NCBI GenBank assembly: GCA_965229785.1 | Contig: CBDDJS010000001.1 | Coordinates: 5,332,001-5,396,000, forward strand | DNA from: JAWPMT01 sp965229785 | GTDB taxonomy: Bacteria; Bacteroidota; Bacteroidia; Cytophagales; Cyclobacteriaceae | DNA: 64,000 bases | Direction of reading: 5' to 3' | Shown: piece after piece, positions 44,949 through 52,581 of the stretch | Position numbering within the stretch: the first letter of the stretch is position 1 | How the letters are laid out: every line of letters begins with the position of its first letter | Notes under the pieces: model-generated | Told to the model about the DNA's origin: nothing | The model's database searches: none | Seen by the model: the letters and a program-made list of their open reading frames with translations, nothing else | Made by a program: the position numbers and the translations under genes

Positions 44949-45527
44949 TTAGTACTCCGTCACCGTCAACACCTTAACCATCTTGTGGTCCTCATGTCGG
45001 AACGGTTCTTCCTTTTCAATGCTAAAGCGTTTCATCGGCGTTTTGCAAACATTGCAGAGACCAATGAGCGCCCCTTCGATAGAGGGCATTACATAATCCT
45101 TGTAGTGTTTCAGAAAAGTAATGGATATGAAACAGCGACCCGGTTGATTGTCCTCTACTTTGACCAGAAAGTAATTGGTATAGGTTGTGGTGATTTGCGC
45201 ACTTCGCTTCAGGACGTTTTGAGTTCCACCCATTCTCAGGATCAGCCGCAACAAGCCATTGAGATCGACTTCCAATAAAAATCGCGTAAAATCAATCATG
45301 GCTTCTTTACGAGTCTTTCCCAATACCTTGGCCGTTTGATCCACTATTTCATTGGATTTGTCCAGAGGAATACGAGTCGCCGGGAAGATCTTCCCTTCAT
45401 AATCGGCCGCGTCAAGAATATCATCAAATGAACCTGCTTTTAGGTGTTCTTCTATGAACTTACGAAGGTTGACATGGTACTGTCCCTTCACAAAAAAAGT
45501 ATCTTCCTGAATCAGCCGGTCGAGCAT
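44949..45527 (-). CDS. Hypothetical protein, possibly DUF2378/HNOB-like
   Basis: 192 residues, no signal peptide or TM segment. The N-terminus is helical (DILDAADYEGKIFPATRIPLDKSNEIVDQTAKVLGK...MIDFTRFLLEVDLNGLLRLILRMGG), and the C-terminus is a mixed fold (TYTNYFLVKVEDNQPGRCFISITFL, then IEGALIGLCNVCKTPMKRFSIEKEEPFRHEDHKMVKVLTV). The arrangement resembles the DUF2378 proteins related to the haem-NO-binding (HNOB/V4R) fold, with CNVC as an optional metal or redox site. This is by eye and unconfirmed. Stands alone after a terminator. Confidence 0.6.
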   Translation of the reverse strand: MLDRLIQEDTFFVKGQYHVNLRKFIEEHLKAGSFDDILDAADYEGKIFPATRIPLDKSNEIVDQTAKVLGKTRKEAMIDFTRFLLEVDLNGLLRLILRMGGTQNVLKRSAQITTTYTNYFLVKVEDNQPGRCFISITFLKHYKDYVMPSIEGALIGLCNVCKTPMKRFSIEKEEPFRHEDHKMVKVLTVTEY

Positions 45528-45564
45528 GCGATAGGTTGTTTGTCAGGTTGAATTTAAAAGAAGA

Positions 45565-45584
45565 TGGACTTTCTCGCAAGTCCA
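45565..45584 (-). terminator. Intrinsic terminator after the CPBP gene
   Basis: TGGACTT-6 nt-AAGTCCA, a perfect 7-bp stem, followed on the minus strand by TCTTCTTTT. It lies between the CPBP protease gene and the hypothetical gene at 44949, both on the minus strand. Confidence 0.65.
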
Positions 45585-45626
45585 CCGATTTTGTGTGTCA
45601 ATCATAAATTTGATTCCAACGAAAGA

Positions 45627-46367
45627 CTAAGCAACCACAGACAGCCCAACGGCAATCACATTATTAGCCATATGAAAGAGTAATGGATACTGAAACCCAA
45701 AAGATACGCGGGTGTAGCCATTGATCAAGGCACTAAATAACTGCGGAAGGGTAAGGATGGGTAGCAGCACCACATTGAGCCAAATGATCTCATATTTTGC
45801 AAGATGTATCCAGGCGAACATCACACAGCTGGTGTAATAGATATACCGAAAGTTGTTTTCCCAAAACCGGGTTAGGACTTCTTTGAGTGCGTGCAAACTG
45901 AACATCGGCCAAAGCAATAAACCGAAACCAAGGGATAGGCCCACCCTCATAATGAAGGTATCATCAACCGCACTGATTTTCGTAGAAAAGACCAATTTCG
46001 ACAGGAGGTAATAGAGAAATACCGCGAGCGATAATGCCAGATAAATAGGTTTGAATCGTAAACTAAGTCGAAAGGCGATCTCTTCCACAAGAGGAAGGAT
46101 TAAACCTCCTACCCATAGCATCATTAGAGGAGAAAACCGCTCTGACATCCGAACGCTTTGCACATTTTCCGGATCATATATCAGGGCAAAAAACAGCACT
46201 ACCGGAATCAGGCATACCATCTTAACGATGAACAGTCCGATCGTATCGTAAATTTTTAATCGGGTCGATTTCTCAGTTTGTTCTTGTAAAGCAGGGTTTT
46301 TGATGAAATGCAACAAGTCACGGAACAAGGAAAAATAATAGGCTGGCTTGACCAGAGGGTACTTCAT
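45627..46367 (-). CDS. CPBP intramembrane metalloprotease
   Basis: 246 residues with about seven TMs. The CPBP (CAAX protease and bacteriocin-processing, also called Abi) signatures are present: EEIAFR in motif 1 (PLVEEIAFRLS), FAWIHLAKY for motif 2 and FHMANN for motif 3. These membrane proteases include prenyl-processing and bacteriocin self-immunity enzymes; the substrate cannot be read. Starts at ATG 46367, followed by a terminator at 45565-45584. Confidence 0.82.
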   Translation of the reverse strand: MKYPLVKPAYYFSLFRDLLHFIKNPALQEQTEKSTRLKIYDTIGLFIVKMVCLIPVVLFFALIYDPENVQSVRMSERFSPLMMLWVGGLILPLVEEIAFRLSLRFKPIYLALSLAVFLYYLLSKLVFSTKISAVDDTFIMRVGLSLGFGLLLWPMFSLHALKEVLTRFWENNFRYIYYTSCVMFAWIHLAKYEIIWLNVVLLPILTLPQLFSALINGYTRVSFGFQYPLLFHMANNVIAVGLSVVA

Positions 46368-46442
46368 GAGTTAACGTTTCGAGGATGACGCAACTCAATG
46401 TGATTCGTTACATAGCGAAAAAACTAAATTTTCAGGAGATTC

Positions 46443-47045
46443 TTACTCTGGGAATAATTCCAATTGGGATGGCAGCAACTGGAAAGACATGCGGTGAAGA
46501 GGGGTTACACCCAATTCTTTGATGCCTTCTCGATGCGCAGGCGTGGGGTAGCCAAAATTGGTTTCCCAACTATACCCGGGGAATTCATTGGCCTTTTCGC
46601 GCATCAATTCATCTCGATGGGTTTTCGCAAGGATGGATGCTGCAGCTATTGAAAAGTATTTGCCATCTCCTTTGATGATGCACTCAAATGGTGTGTCATT
46701 ATGGCTTTTGTAGCGATTCCCATCAATGAGCAACAACTCAGGCGCAATCTTTAATTGATCAATGGCCCGATGCATGGCCAAATAGGACGCGTTGAGGATG
46801 TTAATCTCGTCAATTTCTTCGGGAGAAGCCACTCCAATGCCATAGGCCAGCGCCGAATCCATGATTTCCTGTCTAAGAGTATCTCGTTCCTCTTCCTTAA
46901 GTTGTTTGGAATCATTGAGCACATCGTGCTTAAATTCCTTATTGAGAATCACTGCAGCGGCAACGACAGGTCCGGCGAGACAACCTCGTCCCGCTTCATC
47001 ACAACCAGCTTCTATTTTATCAGGATCAAAAAAAGAGGATAACAT
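46443..47045 (-). CDS. rnhB: Ribonuclease HII
   Basis: 200 residues from the ATG at 47045; the frame opens with TTG three bases earlier. The acidic active-site motif DEAGRG is at residues 16-21 with Asp16 and Glu17; the remaining acidic residues are Asp in ELLLIDGNRYK and the Glu/Asp in the C-terminal part around GDGKYFSIAAASILAKTHRD. It cleaves the RNA strand of RNA-DNA hybrids and single ribonucleotides in DNA. Housekeeping gene; the upstream small exported protein ends 3 bp before it, so the two probably form an operon. Confidence 0.96.
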   Translation of the reverse strand: MLSSFFDPDKIEAGCDEAGRGCLAGPVVAAAVILNKEFKHDVLNDSKQLKEEERDTLRQEIMDSALAYGIGVASPEEIDEINILNASYLAMHRAIDQLKIAPELLLIDGNRYKSHNDTPFECIIKGDGKYFSIAAASILAKTHRDELMREKANEFPGYSWETNFGYPTPAHREGIKELGVTPLHRMSFQLLPSQLELFPE

Positions 47046-47048
47046 CAA

Positions 47049-47450
47049 TCAATTTCGCAGAGGCGACCCGCCCCACAACTTCGCATATTGCTCGCAATGT
47101 ACGATGATCGATTGATATTCGGAGGGTTGAATGGAGGAGGGAATTTCAAATTTCATTTCCCCTTCATAAGCACTCAATGGAGTCACTAAAACAGACTGGT
47201 TAGTCGCATTTTTTCCAGAGATATCATCAAAATCCATTTTGGACAAAAAGATTTTCAGGTCTGGAGCCTTTTTGGCTTCAAAATTGTCCGCAAAAACCAC
47301 AAAATACTTATCTCCCTGTTTTTCGATTTTCCAGTCCCCTTCGAAAGTCGTCCATCGGCTTTCGGCATCGAATGTCCCCTGGAAAACTACTTCCTGGGCC
47401 AGAAGTGAATGAGCAGATACAAAGAACAGGATTGCCAAAATTTTTTTCAT
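47049..47450 (-). CDS. Exported DM13-like domain protein
   Basis: 133 residues from the ATG at 47450; the longer TTG frame is unlikely. A signal peptide (MKKILAILFFVSAHSLLAQ) is followed by one domain: WKIEKQGDKYFVVFADNFEAKKAPDLKIFLSK, then YQSIIVHCEQYAKLWGGSPL. This is the DM13 (YSF-Y-LW-like) fold, whose conserved Cys (in VHCEQY) and N-terminal electron-transfer patch have been proposed to be redox-active. Upstream of rnhB with a 3-bp gap. Periplasmic or surface location. Family assignment moderately certain. Confidence 0.75.
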   Translation of the reverse strand: MKKILAILFFVSAHSLLAQEVVFQGTFDAESRWTTFEGDWKIEKQGDKYFVVFADNFEAKKAPDLKIFLSKMDFDDISGKNATNQSVLVTPLSAYEGEMKFEIPSSIQPSEYQSIIVHCEQYAKLWGGSPLRN

Positions 47451-47570
47451 GATTCCAATAATTGAACAGTTCGTCGACAAATGTTAACAAAAAATCGACA
47501 AAAACATTCGAGGGGAAACCCTTAGTAAACTGTATTGTCCATTAGAAGGCAAACAGTCAATTAACTCACC

Positions 47571-47699
47571 ATGCTTAAAAAATGCATCAGCCTTTGGATA
47601 GTCATCTGCCTGTTAGTGGCAGCGGCATCCCACAACCATGGAAATGAAATGAAATCGGAAGACACAGGTCAGTCTGCTCAATTCATTGCTTACCAATAA
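47571..47699 (+). CDS. Small secreted peptide upstream of TonB receptor
   Basis: 42 residues: a signal peptide (MLKKCISLWIVICLLVAAAS) followed by HNHGNEMKSEDTGQSAQFIAYQ and a stop. The N-terminal Lys pair, hydrophobic core and small residues before the cleavage site are all present, and it ends 44 bp before the TonB receptor ATG on the same strand. The His-rich start of the mature peptide (HNHG) may bind a metal. It is too short to be sure. It could instead be a leader of the receptor gene. Confidence 0.45.
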   Translation: MLKKCISLWIVICLLVAAASHNHGNEMKSEDTGQSAQFIAYQ

Positions 47700-47743
47700 T
47701 TACTCACAAACACGGTCAAAAACTCAAGATCACTTTTTCACTC

Positions 47744-50095
47744 ATGAACAAACTCATTTGTCTCTTTTTGCTTTTAACTTCCTTCTTCGGAGCAACTGCT
47801 CAGCAACTCACTCAAACCCTGAAAGGACGAATCGTCGATCAGGTATCCAAATCACCGGTCATTGGTGCCACGGTTGTCATTCAGGGTTCTGAACCTTTAA
47901 AAGGTACCACCACAGATATCGAAGGTTATTTTACCATCAGAGAAGTGGCCATTGGTCGGGTCAGCCTATTGGTTTCTTCGGTGGGATATGAACAAAAAAC
48001 GATCCCTAATGTCCTGATTGAATCCGGGAAGGAAAAGTTCCTGGAGCTGGATCTGGTGGAAGCACTTATTGAAATGGAAGAGGTCGTGGTAGTTGCGGAC
48101 CAACAAAACCTCGGACAACCGATTAATGAATTGGCCACGGTCAGTGCAATTTCCATCAGTATTGAAGAAACGAGTCGCATGGCCGCCACGTTTGACGATC
48201 CGGCGCGGGCGGCACTGACCTACGCGGGTGTATCTACTGGGGGGGATGACCTCCTCAACGAAATTGTTATTCGAGGCAATAGTCCGAAAGGTATTCTATG
48301 GAGATTAGAAGGCGTTGAAATTCCCAACCCAAACCATTTCGGTAATGTAGGTTCTTCGGCAGGAGGGATCAGCATGTTAAGCTCCAATTTGCTGAGTACT
48401 TCTGATTTTTTTACGGGTGCTTTTCCCTCAGATTACGGAAATGCTACATCAGGAATTTTCGATTTACGCATGCGTCAAGGAAATTTCGACACACATGAAC
48501 ACAGCATACAGGCCGGTTTGTTAGGCGTTGCTGCCGCCTCGGAAGGACCCATCAATCGAGACAAACGATCCAGCTATCTGGTAAATTACCGATACAGCAC
48601 ACTTGCTCTTTTTGATAATCTGGGTATAGAAATTCTAGGTTCTCAGGAAGACGTGACGTTTCAGGATTTATCGTTTAAAGTGAATTTACCAGGAACGAAA
48701 CTGGGCTCCTTTTCTTTCTGGGGATTGGGAGGCAGGAACACCTACACTTATCGTCCGTTGCTTGAATTTGGTGAGTGGGATTATGAAGACAATGAGCAAC
48801 AAATGGGAGTAGCCGGACTGACCAACGTTGCTTACCTGAATAAGAACACCTACCTGAGTACAGTGGTCACTTATTCGCTTTTTGATACCCATTATGTATT
48901 TGATTCATTGAGATTCCGCGACTTGGAAAATGAACATGTCATTGAAAAAGCATTCCGTGTTTCCAGCTACCTGAATCATAAATTCAATGCGAAAAACTCT
49001 GTTCGCGTTGGGGGGATATTCAATAACCTGGCCTTCGATCTTGCTTATGATGAATGGGATTATGACATCAACCGATCGGTGAATTATCTTGATGAAAAAG
49101 GCAATGCCAATTTCTTCCAGGCATTTACCAACTGGCAACACCGTGCCAATGAGGAGTTAACTTTGAACGTTGGTTTACATGCTTCACATTTCCGCCTCAA
49201 TCAGGAATGGTATATTGAACCACGGTTAGGTTTTCGTTGGGCCTACCAGCCTGGAAAAGCTTTGACCGGAGGTGCCGGACTGCATAGCCGTATGGAGACC
49301 CTGGCTTTGTACATGGGAAAAGAATTTTTGGAGGACGGAACGTCTCGTCAGAACAATCGCGACCTGAGTTTTACGAAAGCGGCTCATGTAGTATTGGGTC
49401 ACGAATGGATGCTGACCAACGAGATTCGATTCAAAACGGAGGCTTACTATCAACATCTCTATGATGTGCCTATTTGGGCTACGGACACCACAACCAATCA
49501 GTACTTACGAAGCTTTTCCTTGTTGAATACATTCGAAGGCTGGACCTCCGATGATTTGGAAAATGGTGGAACAGGACGAAACTACGGCCTGGAATTCACC
49601 CTGGAAAAATTCTTTTCCAATGGCTATTACTTTCTTAGTACTTTATCTCTGTATGAATCTAAATACAAAGGCCTGGACGGCATAGAAAGATCAACACGAT
49701 TTGACGGCAAATACATCTTCAATGTGGTTGGCGGTAAGGAGTGGACCTTCGGTGCCAATGGCAACAAAGTAATCAGCATCAATGGTCGTGCAATCTCATC
49801 CGGAGGAAAAAGAGAGGCACCGATTGATACCTTCGCTTCGCAACAAGAAGGATTTACGGTGCGGGATTTCGGCAGAAACTTTGAAACGCAACTCGATCCT
49901 TACTGGCGATTTGACCTGGGAATTACCTACAAAGTGAACAAAGTCAATCGAACCACGGCCATTGTTTTGAACGTTCAAAATGTCATCGGTCGTGCGAATG
50001 AATTTGGTCGCTACTACAGTACTGTCTCAAATCAGATTGTGTCTGAATCGCAAGTTGGCATGTTTCCGAACCTGGCATATAAAGTAAGTTTTTAA
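47744..50095 (+). CDS. TonB-dependent outer-membrane receptor
   Basis: 783 residues with a signal peptide (MNKLICLFLLLTSFFGATAQ). A carboxypeptidase-like regulatory beta-sandwich (about 25-105: LKGRIVDQVSKSPVIGATVVIQG, TDIEGYFTI, SVGYEQKTI) precedes the plug (about 115-240; EVVVVADQQ, IVIRGNSPKGILWRLEGVEIPNPNHF) and a 22-strand barrel ending in the C-terminal Phe (VSF). It imports a ligand larger than porins allow, energised by TonB. No SusD-like partner is encoded next to it. A small secreted peptide with a His-rich mature end lies directly upstream. The gene is followed by a REP pair. Confidence 0.93.
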   Translation: MNKLICLFLLLTSFFGATAQQLTQTLKGRIVDQVSKSPVIGATVVIQGSEPLKGTTTDIEGYFTIREVAIGRVSLLVSSVGYEQKTIPNVLIESGKEKFLELDLVEALIEMEEVVVVADQQNLGQPINELATVSAISISIEETSRMAATFDDPARAALTYAGVSTGGDDLLNEIVIRGNSPKGILWRLEGVEIPNPNHFGNVGSSAGGISMLSSNLLSTSDFFTGAFPSDYGNATSGIFDLRMRQGNFDTHEHSIQAGLLGVAAASEGPINRDKRSSYLVNYRYSTLALFDNLGIEILGSQEDVTFQDLSFKVNLPGTKLGSFSFWGLGGRNTYTYRPLLEFGEWDYEDNEQQMGVAGLTNVAYLNKNTYLSTVVTYSLFDTHYVFDSLRFRDLENEHVIEKAFRVSSYLNHKFNAKNSVRVGGIFNNLAFDLAYDEWDYDINRSVNYLDEKGNANFFQAFTNWQHRANEELTLNVGLHASHFRLNQEWYIEPRLGFRWAYQPGKALTGGAGLHSRMETLALYMGKEFLEDGTSRQNNRDLSFTKAAHVVLGHEWMLTNEIRFKTEAYYQHLYDVPIWATDTTTNQYLRSFSLLNTFEGWTSDDLENGGTGRNYGLEFTLEKFFSNGYYFLSTLSLYESKYKGLDGIERSTRFDGKYIFNVVGGKEWTFGANGNKVISINGRAISSGGKREAPIDTFASQQEGFTVRDFGRNFETQLDPYWRFDLGITYKVNKVNRTTAIVLNVQNVIGRANEFGRYYSTVSNQIVSESQVGMFPNLAYKVSF

Positions 50096-50133
50096 GTAAA
50101 CGAATTTGGAATTAACGTTATGAAAAATGAACT

Positions 50134-50156
50134 GGTCCGCGTTTTTAACGCGGATC
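50134..50156. repeat. REP-like palindrome, first of a pair
   Basis: GTCCGCGTT-TTT-AACGCGGAT, a 9 to 11-bp stem with a 3-nt loop (core 50136-50154). It matches the core CGCGTTTTYAACGCG of the hairpin next to the RAYT gene except for the loop base. It is 38 bp after the TonB receptor stop. Confidence 0.7.
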
Positions 50157-50165
50157 AATAAAGTT

Positions 50166-50182
50166 ACGCGTCTTGGACGCGT
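50166..50182. repeat. REP-like palindrome, second of a pair
   Basis: ACGCGTC-TTG-GACGCGT, a perfect 7-bp stem, 9 nt after the first hairpin. The two hairpins fill the gap between the convergent TonB receptor and radical SAM genes, like a bacterial interspersed mosaic element, and may also end transcription. Confidence 0.65.
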
Positions 50183-50195
50183 CCCACCATATTCG

Positions 50196-51218
50196 TTAAG
50201 CCCAAACTTTGGTTCCTTCAGTGCAATTCCGGCACATTTCTATCTCACTTCTACCCTTCAGCAAAGTGGATCTGAAATTCAGGTAAGCTTTGGAATACCA
50301 TATTTCATGAAATGCAGTTTCGAAAGTATTGCCCAGGGTGTGGTGTGCATCCTTATCGAAGCAACAAGGCACCACTTTCCCATCCCAGGTAATGACACAG
50401 CTGCTCCACATTTTCCAGCAATGATCAAGCAGCTTATTTTTTACCGCATAGGTCCCATCAGCCTGGAGTCGATACCTCGAATATTTATCCTTAGTCGGGA
50501 TCAATGGACTCCCTAGTTCATAATCGTAGATCTGAGCGGTCTTGAACGCAATTTTATCTACGCCATATGTTTTTGCCAGCTGTTCGGCTTCCTTAATTTG
50601 GTGTTCATTGGGTCTTACTACCAGAAATTGCCAGGTTACAAATGGCGTCACACTTTTAAGTTCCTTTTTCTTTTGAATGATGTTTTTTGTGCCTTCCAGG
50701 ACCTTGCTCAGTTGACCTTCCTTTCGATAGGATTCATAAGTATCTTGCGTCGTTCCGTCGATAGATATAATCAAGCGATCCAATCCTGACTTTATCGTGG
50801 CTTCTGCCTGTTGGTCATCCAGAAAGTGGGCATTGGTGGAAGTCGCGGTGTACATCCTTTTGTCACGAGCATAACGCACCATGTCCAGAAAGTCAGGATT
50901 CAGGTAAGGTTCGCCCTGAAAATAAAAGGTTAGATAAGTCGTTTTTGAGGAGATTTCATCGATCAATTGCTGATACCGCGGTAATTGAAGTTTACCAGTA
51001 GGTCTGGTAAACGAACGCAACCCGCTAGGACACTCAGGACACCTGAGGTTGCAAGCAGTAGTTGGCTCAATAGCCATACTGATAGGCATTCCCTGAATTT
51101 TGGGCTTGCCCGAAATTCGCGAAATGATATACGAACCCAGGATCAGGAAGGCATTGATTACCCGATTTAAGGTTAGCTTTGACAGCAATTGTAACGTATC
51201 GCGAAAGCTGATAAACAT
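50196..51218 (-). CDS. Radical SAM/SPASM-domain protein
   Basis: 340 residues. The radical SAM iron-sulphur motif is CNLRCPEC (CxxxCxxC, near residues 56-63), preceded by SMAIEPTTA. A SPASM-like C-terminal segment holds further Cys: HCWKMWSSC, VVPCCFDKDAHHTLGN and MCRNC. SAM radical enzymes with SPASM domains modify peptides or proteins. No precursor peptide or maturation gene is adjacent, so the substrate is unknown. Starts at ATG 51218, divergent from the DUF4105 gene with 33 bp between. Confidence 0.9.
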   Translation of the reverse strand: MFISFRDTLQLLSKLTLNRVINAFLILGSYIISRISGKPKIQGMPISMAIEPTTACNLRCPECPSGLRSFTRPTGKLQLPRYQQLIDEISSKTTYLTFYFQGEPYLNPDFLDMVRYARDKRMYTATSTNAHFLDDQQAEATIKSGLDRLIISIDGTTQDTYESYRKEGQLSKVLEGTKNIIQKKKELKSVTPFVTWQFLVVRPNEHQIKEAEQLAKTYGVDKIAFKTAQIYDYELGSPLIPTKDKYSRYRLQADGTYAVKNKLLDHCWKMWSSCVITWDGKVVPCCFDKDAHHTLGNTFETAFHEIWYSKAYLNFRSTLLKGRSEIEMCRNCTEGTKVWA

Positions 51219-51251
51219 AAGGTAAACCTAGACGCTGAAATTTAAATAGTC

Positions 51252-52442
51252 ATGTCAAAACGAAACTTTCTACTCTCTTTGTTCCTCGTCCTGACCATGG
51301 CTGTCCATTTTTCTGCTAAGGCACAGATCAAACTGACAGAAGAAGCCACCATTTCAATGATCACAATAGGGCCTTATGACCCCGAGTTATGGTCTTCCTG
51401 GGGGCATTCGGTCATTCGCGTTCATGATCCCAGCCAGAACATCGACTGGTCTTATGATTATGGTCGGTTTTCTTTCGATCAAAAAAATTTCTACTGGAAT
51501 TACGCCCTCGGAAAGACCTATTACAGCATTGGTAAATTCAATAATTATCCTCGCTTAAGAAACCATTACAAAAGACAAAACCGCAGCATCATTGAACAAG
51601 TGATGAATTTCACTCCTGCCGAGGTACAAAAGGCCTTCGAGTTACTGGAAGAAAATAACAAACCCGAAAACCGAGAATACCTTTATAACTATGTCTACGA
51701 CAATTGTGCAACACGTTTGGTAGATCTGGTAGAAGCCACGATTCCGGGGAAAGTCACTCTTGACCCCTCTTTCATGAACGACGGCAATACCATTCGTGAT
51801 TTAATGGACGAAGGCCTGGAATTCCAACCCTGGGGTGACTTGTTGATTGACATGTTGCTGGGGAGCCAAATTGACCATGTAGCTAACGAGCGAGAATACC
51901 TGATGATGCCTGATTATGTGCGTCAGAGTTTTGCCAAATCCACCATAGATCGAGGCAGAAAAGAAGTGCCTTTGGTAAAAGAAGAGCTTCTGATCTATCA
52001 GGCCAAACCAGAAAACCTGGCAAACGGAATTTTCACACCTTTCAATGTCTTTGTATTGCTGTTTTTTGTTGTGGGCTTCATCACAAACAAGAATTTCAAG
52101 ACCCTCAAGCGGACCAAATGGATCGATTATCTACTGTTCAGTGTAGTAGGTATTCTGGGCTTGATCTGCACATTCCTTTGGTTTGGCACTGAGCATTTAT
52201 CCAAGTACAATTGGAACATGCTATGGGCGATCCCGTTGCACCTCCCTGCTATCTGGATGACGATGAAGGAAAAGTATCAGCCCTTCCTGGCCCGATATTT
52301 CAGGTTTACCGCTGTTTTATATTCGTTGCTGCTGATATTCTGGGTCATTCTTCCTCAACCTATCCATCAGTCTCTGGTGCCTTTCATTCTGTTGTTGGTA
52401 CTCCGCGCTTTCTATATCAGTTACGATTTGAGTAGAATCTAA
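51252..52442 (+). CDS. DUF4105-domain membrane protein
   Basis: 396 residues with a signal peptide (to about SAKAQ). The N-terminal DUF4105 domain (about 30-230) has the characteristic ELWSSWGHSVIRVHDP, YDYGRFSFDQKNFYWNYALGKTYYSI and the Cys-containing YLYNYVYDNCATRLVDLVEA (a papain-like Cys-His arrangement). The C-terminus has five TM segments (about 260-390). DUF4105 proteins are proposed LPS- or lipoprotein-modifying enzymes in the periplasm (family knowledge, not proven). Divergent from the radical SAM gene with 33 bp between. Confidence 0.88.
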   Translation: MSKRNFLLSLFLVLTMAVHFSAKAQIKLTEEATISMITIGPYDPELWSSWGHSVIRVHDPSQNIDWSYDYGRFSFDQKNFYWNYALGKTYYSIGKFNNYPRLRNHYKRQNRSIIEQVMNFTPAEVQKAFELLEENNKPENREYLYNYVYDNCATRLVDLVEATIPGKVTLDPSFMNDGNTIRDLMDEGLEFQPWGDLLIDMLLGSQIDHVANEREYLMMPDYVRQSFAKSTIDRGRKEVPLVKEELLIYQAKPENLANGIFTPFNVFVLLFFVVGFITNKNFKTLKRTKWIDYLLFSVVGILGLICTFLWFGTEHLSKYNWNMLWAIPLHLPAIWMTMKEKYQPFLARYFRFTAVLYSLLLIFWVILPQPIHQSLVPFILLLVLRAFYISYDLSRI

Positions 52443-52581
52443 CACCCGGCGGCACTTCGCGTACACTTACGGGACTCTCACGTATTATCCGCACTCCGAT
52501 GAGGTAGAAGTGAATTTTTTTCGGAGATTGGTTTAATTCTTTAAAAGCGGTTTGTAGTTTTATTGAGTATAACTAAGAATT

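Noticed and set aside
52443..52581. Possible integration site (att) left of the SIR2-STAND gene
   Set aside because: I found no direct repeat shared with 60459-60655 and no tRNA end, so an att site cannot be supported.
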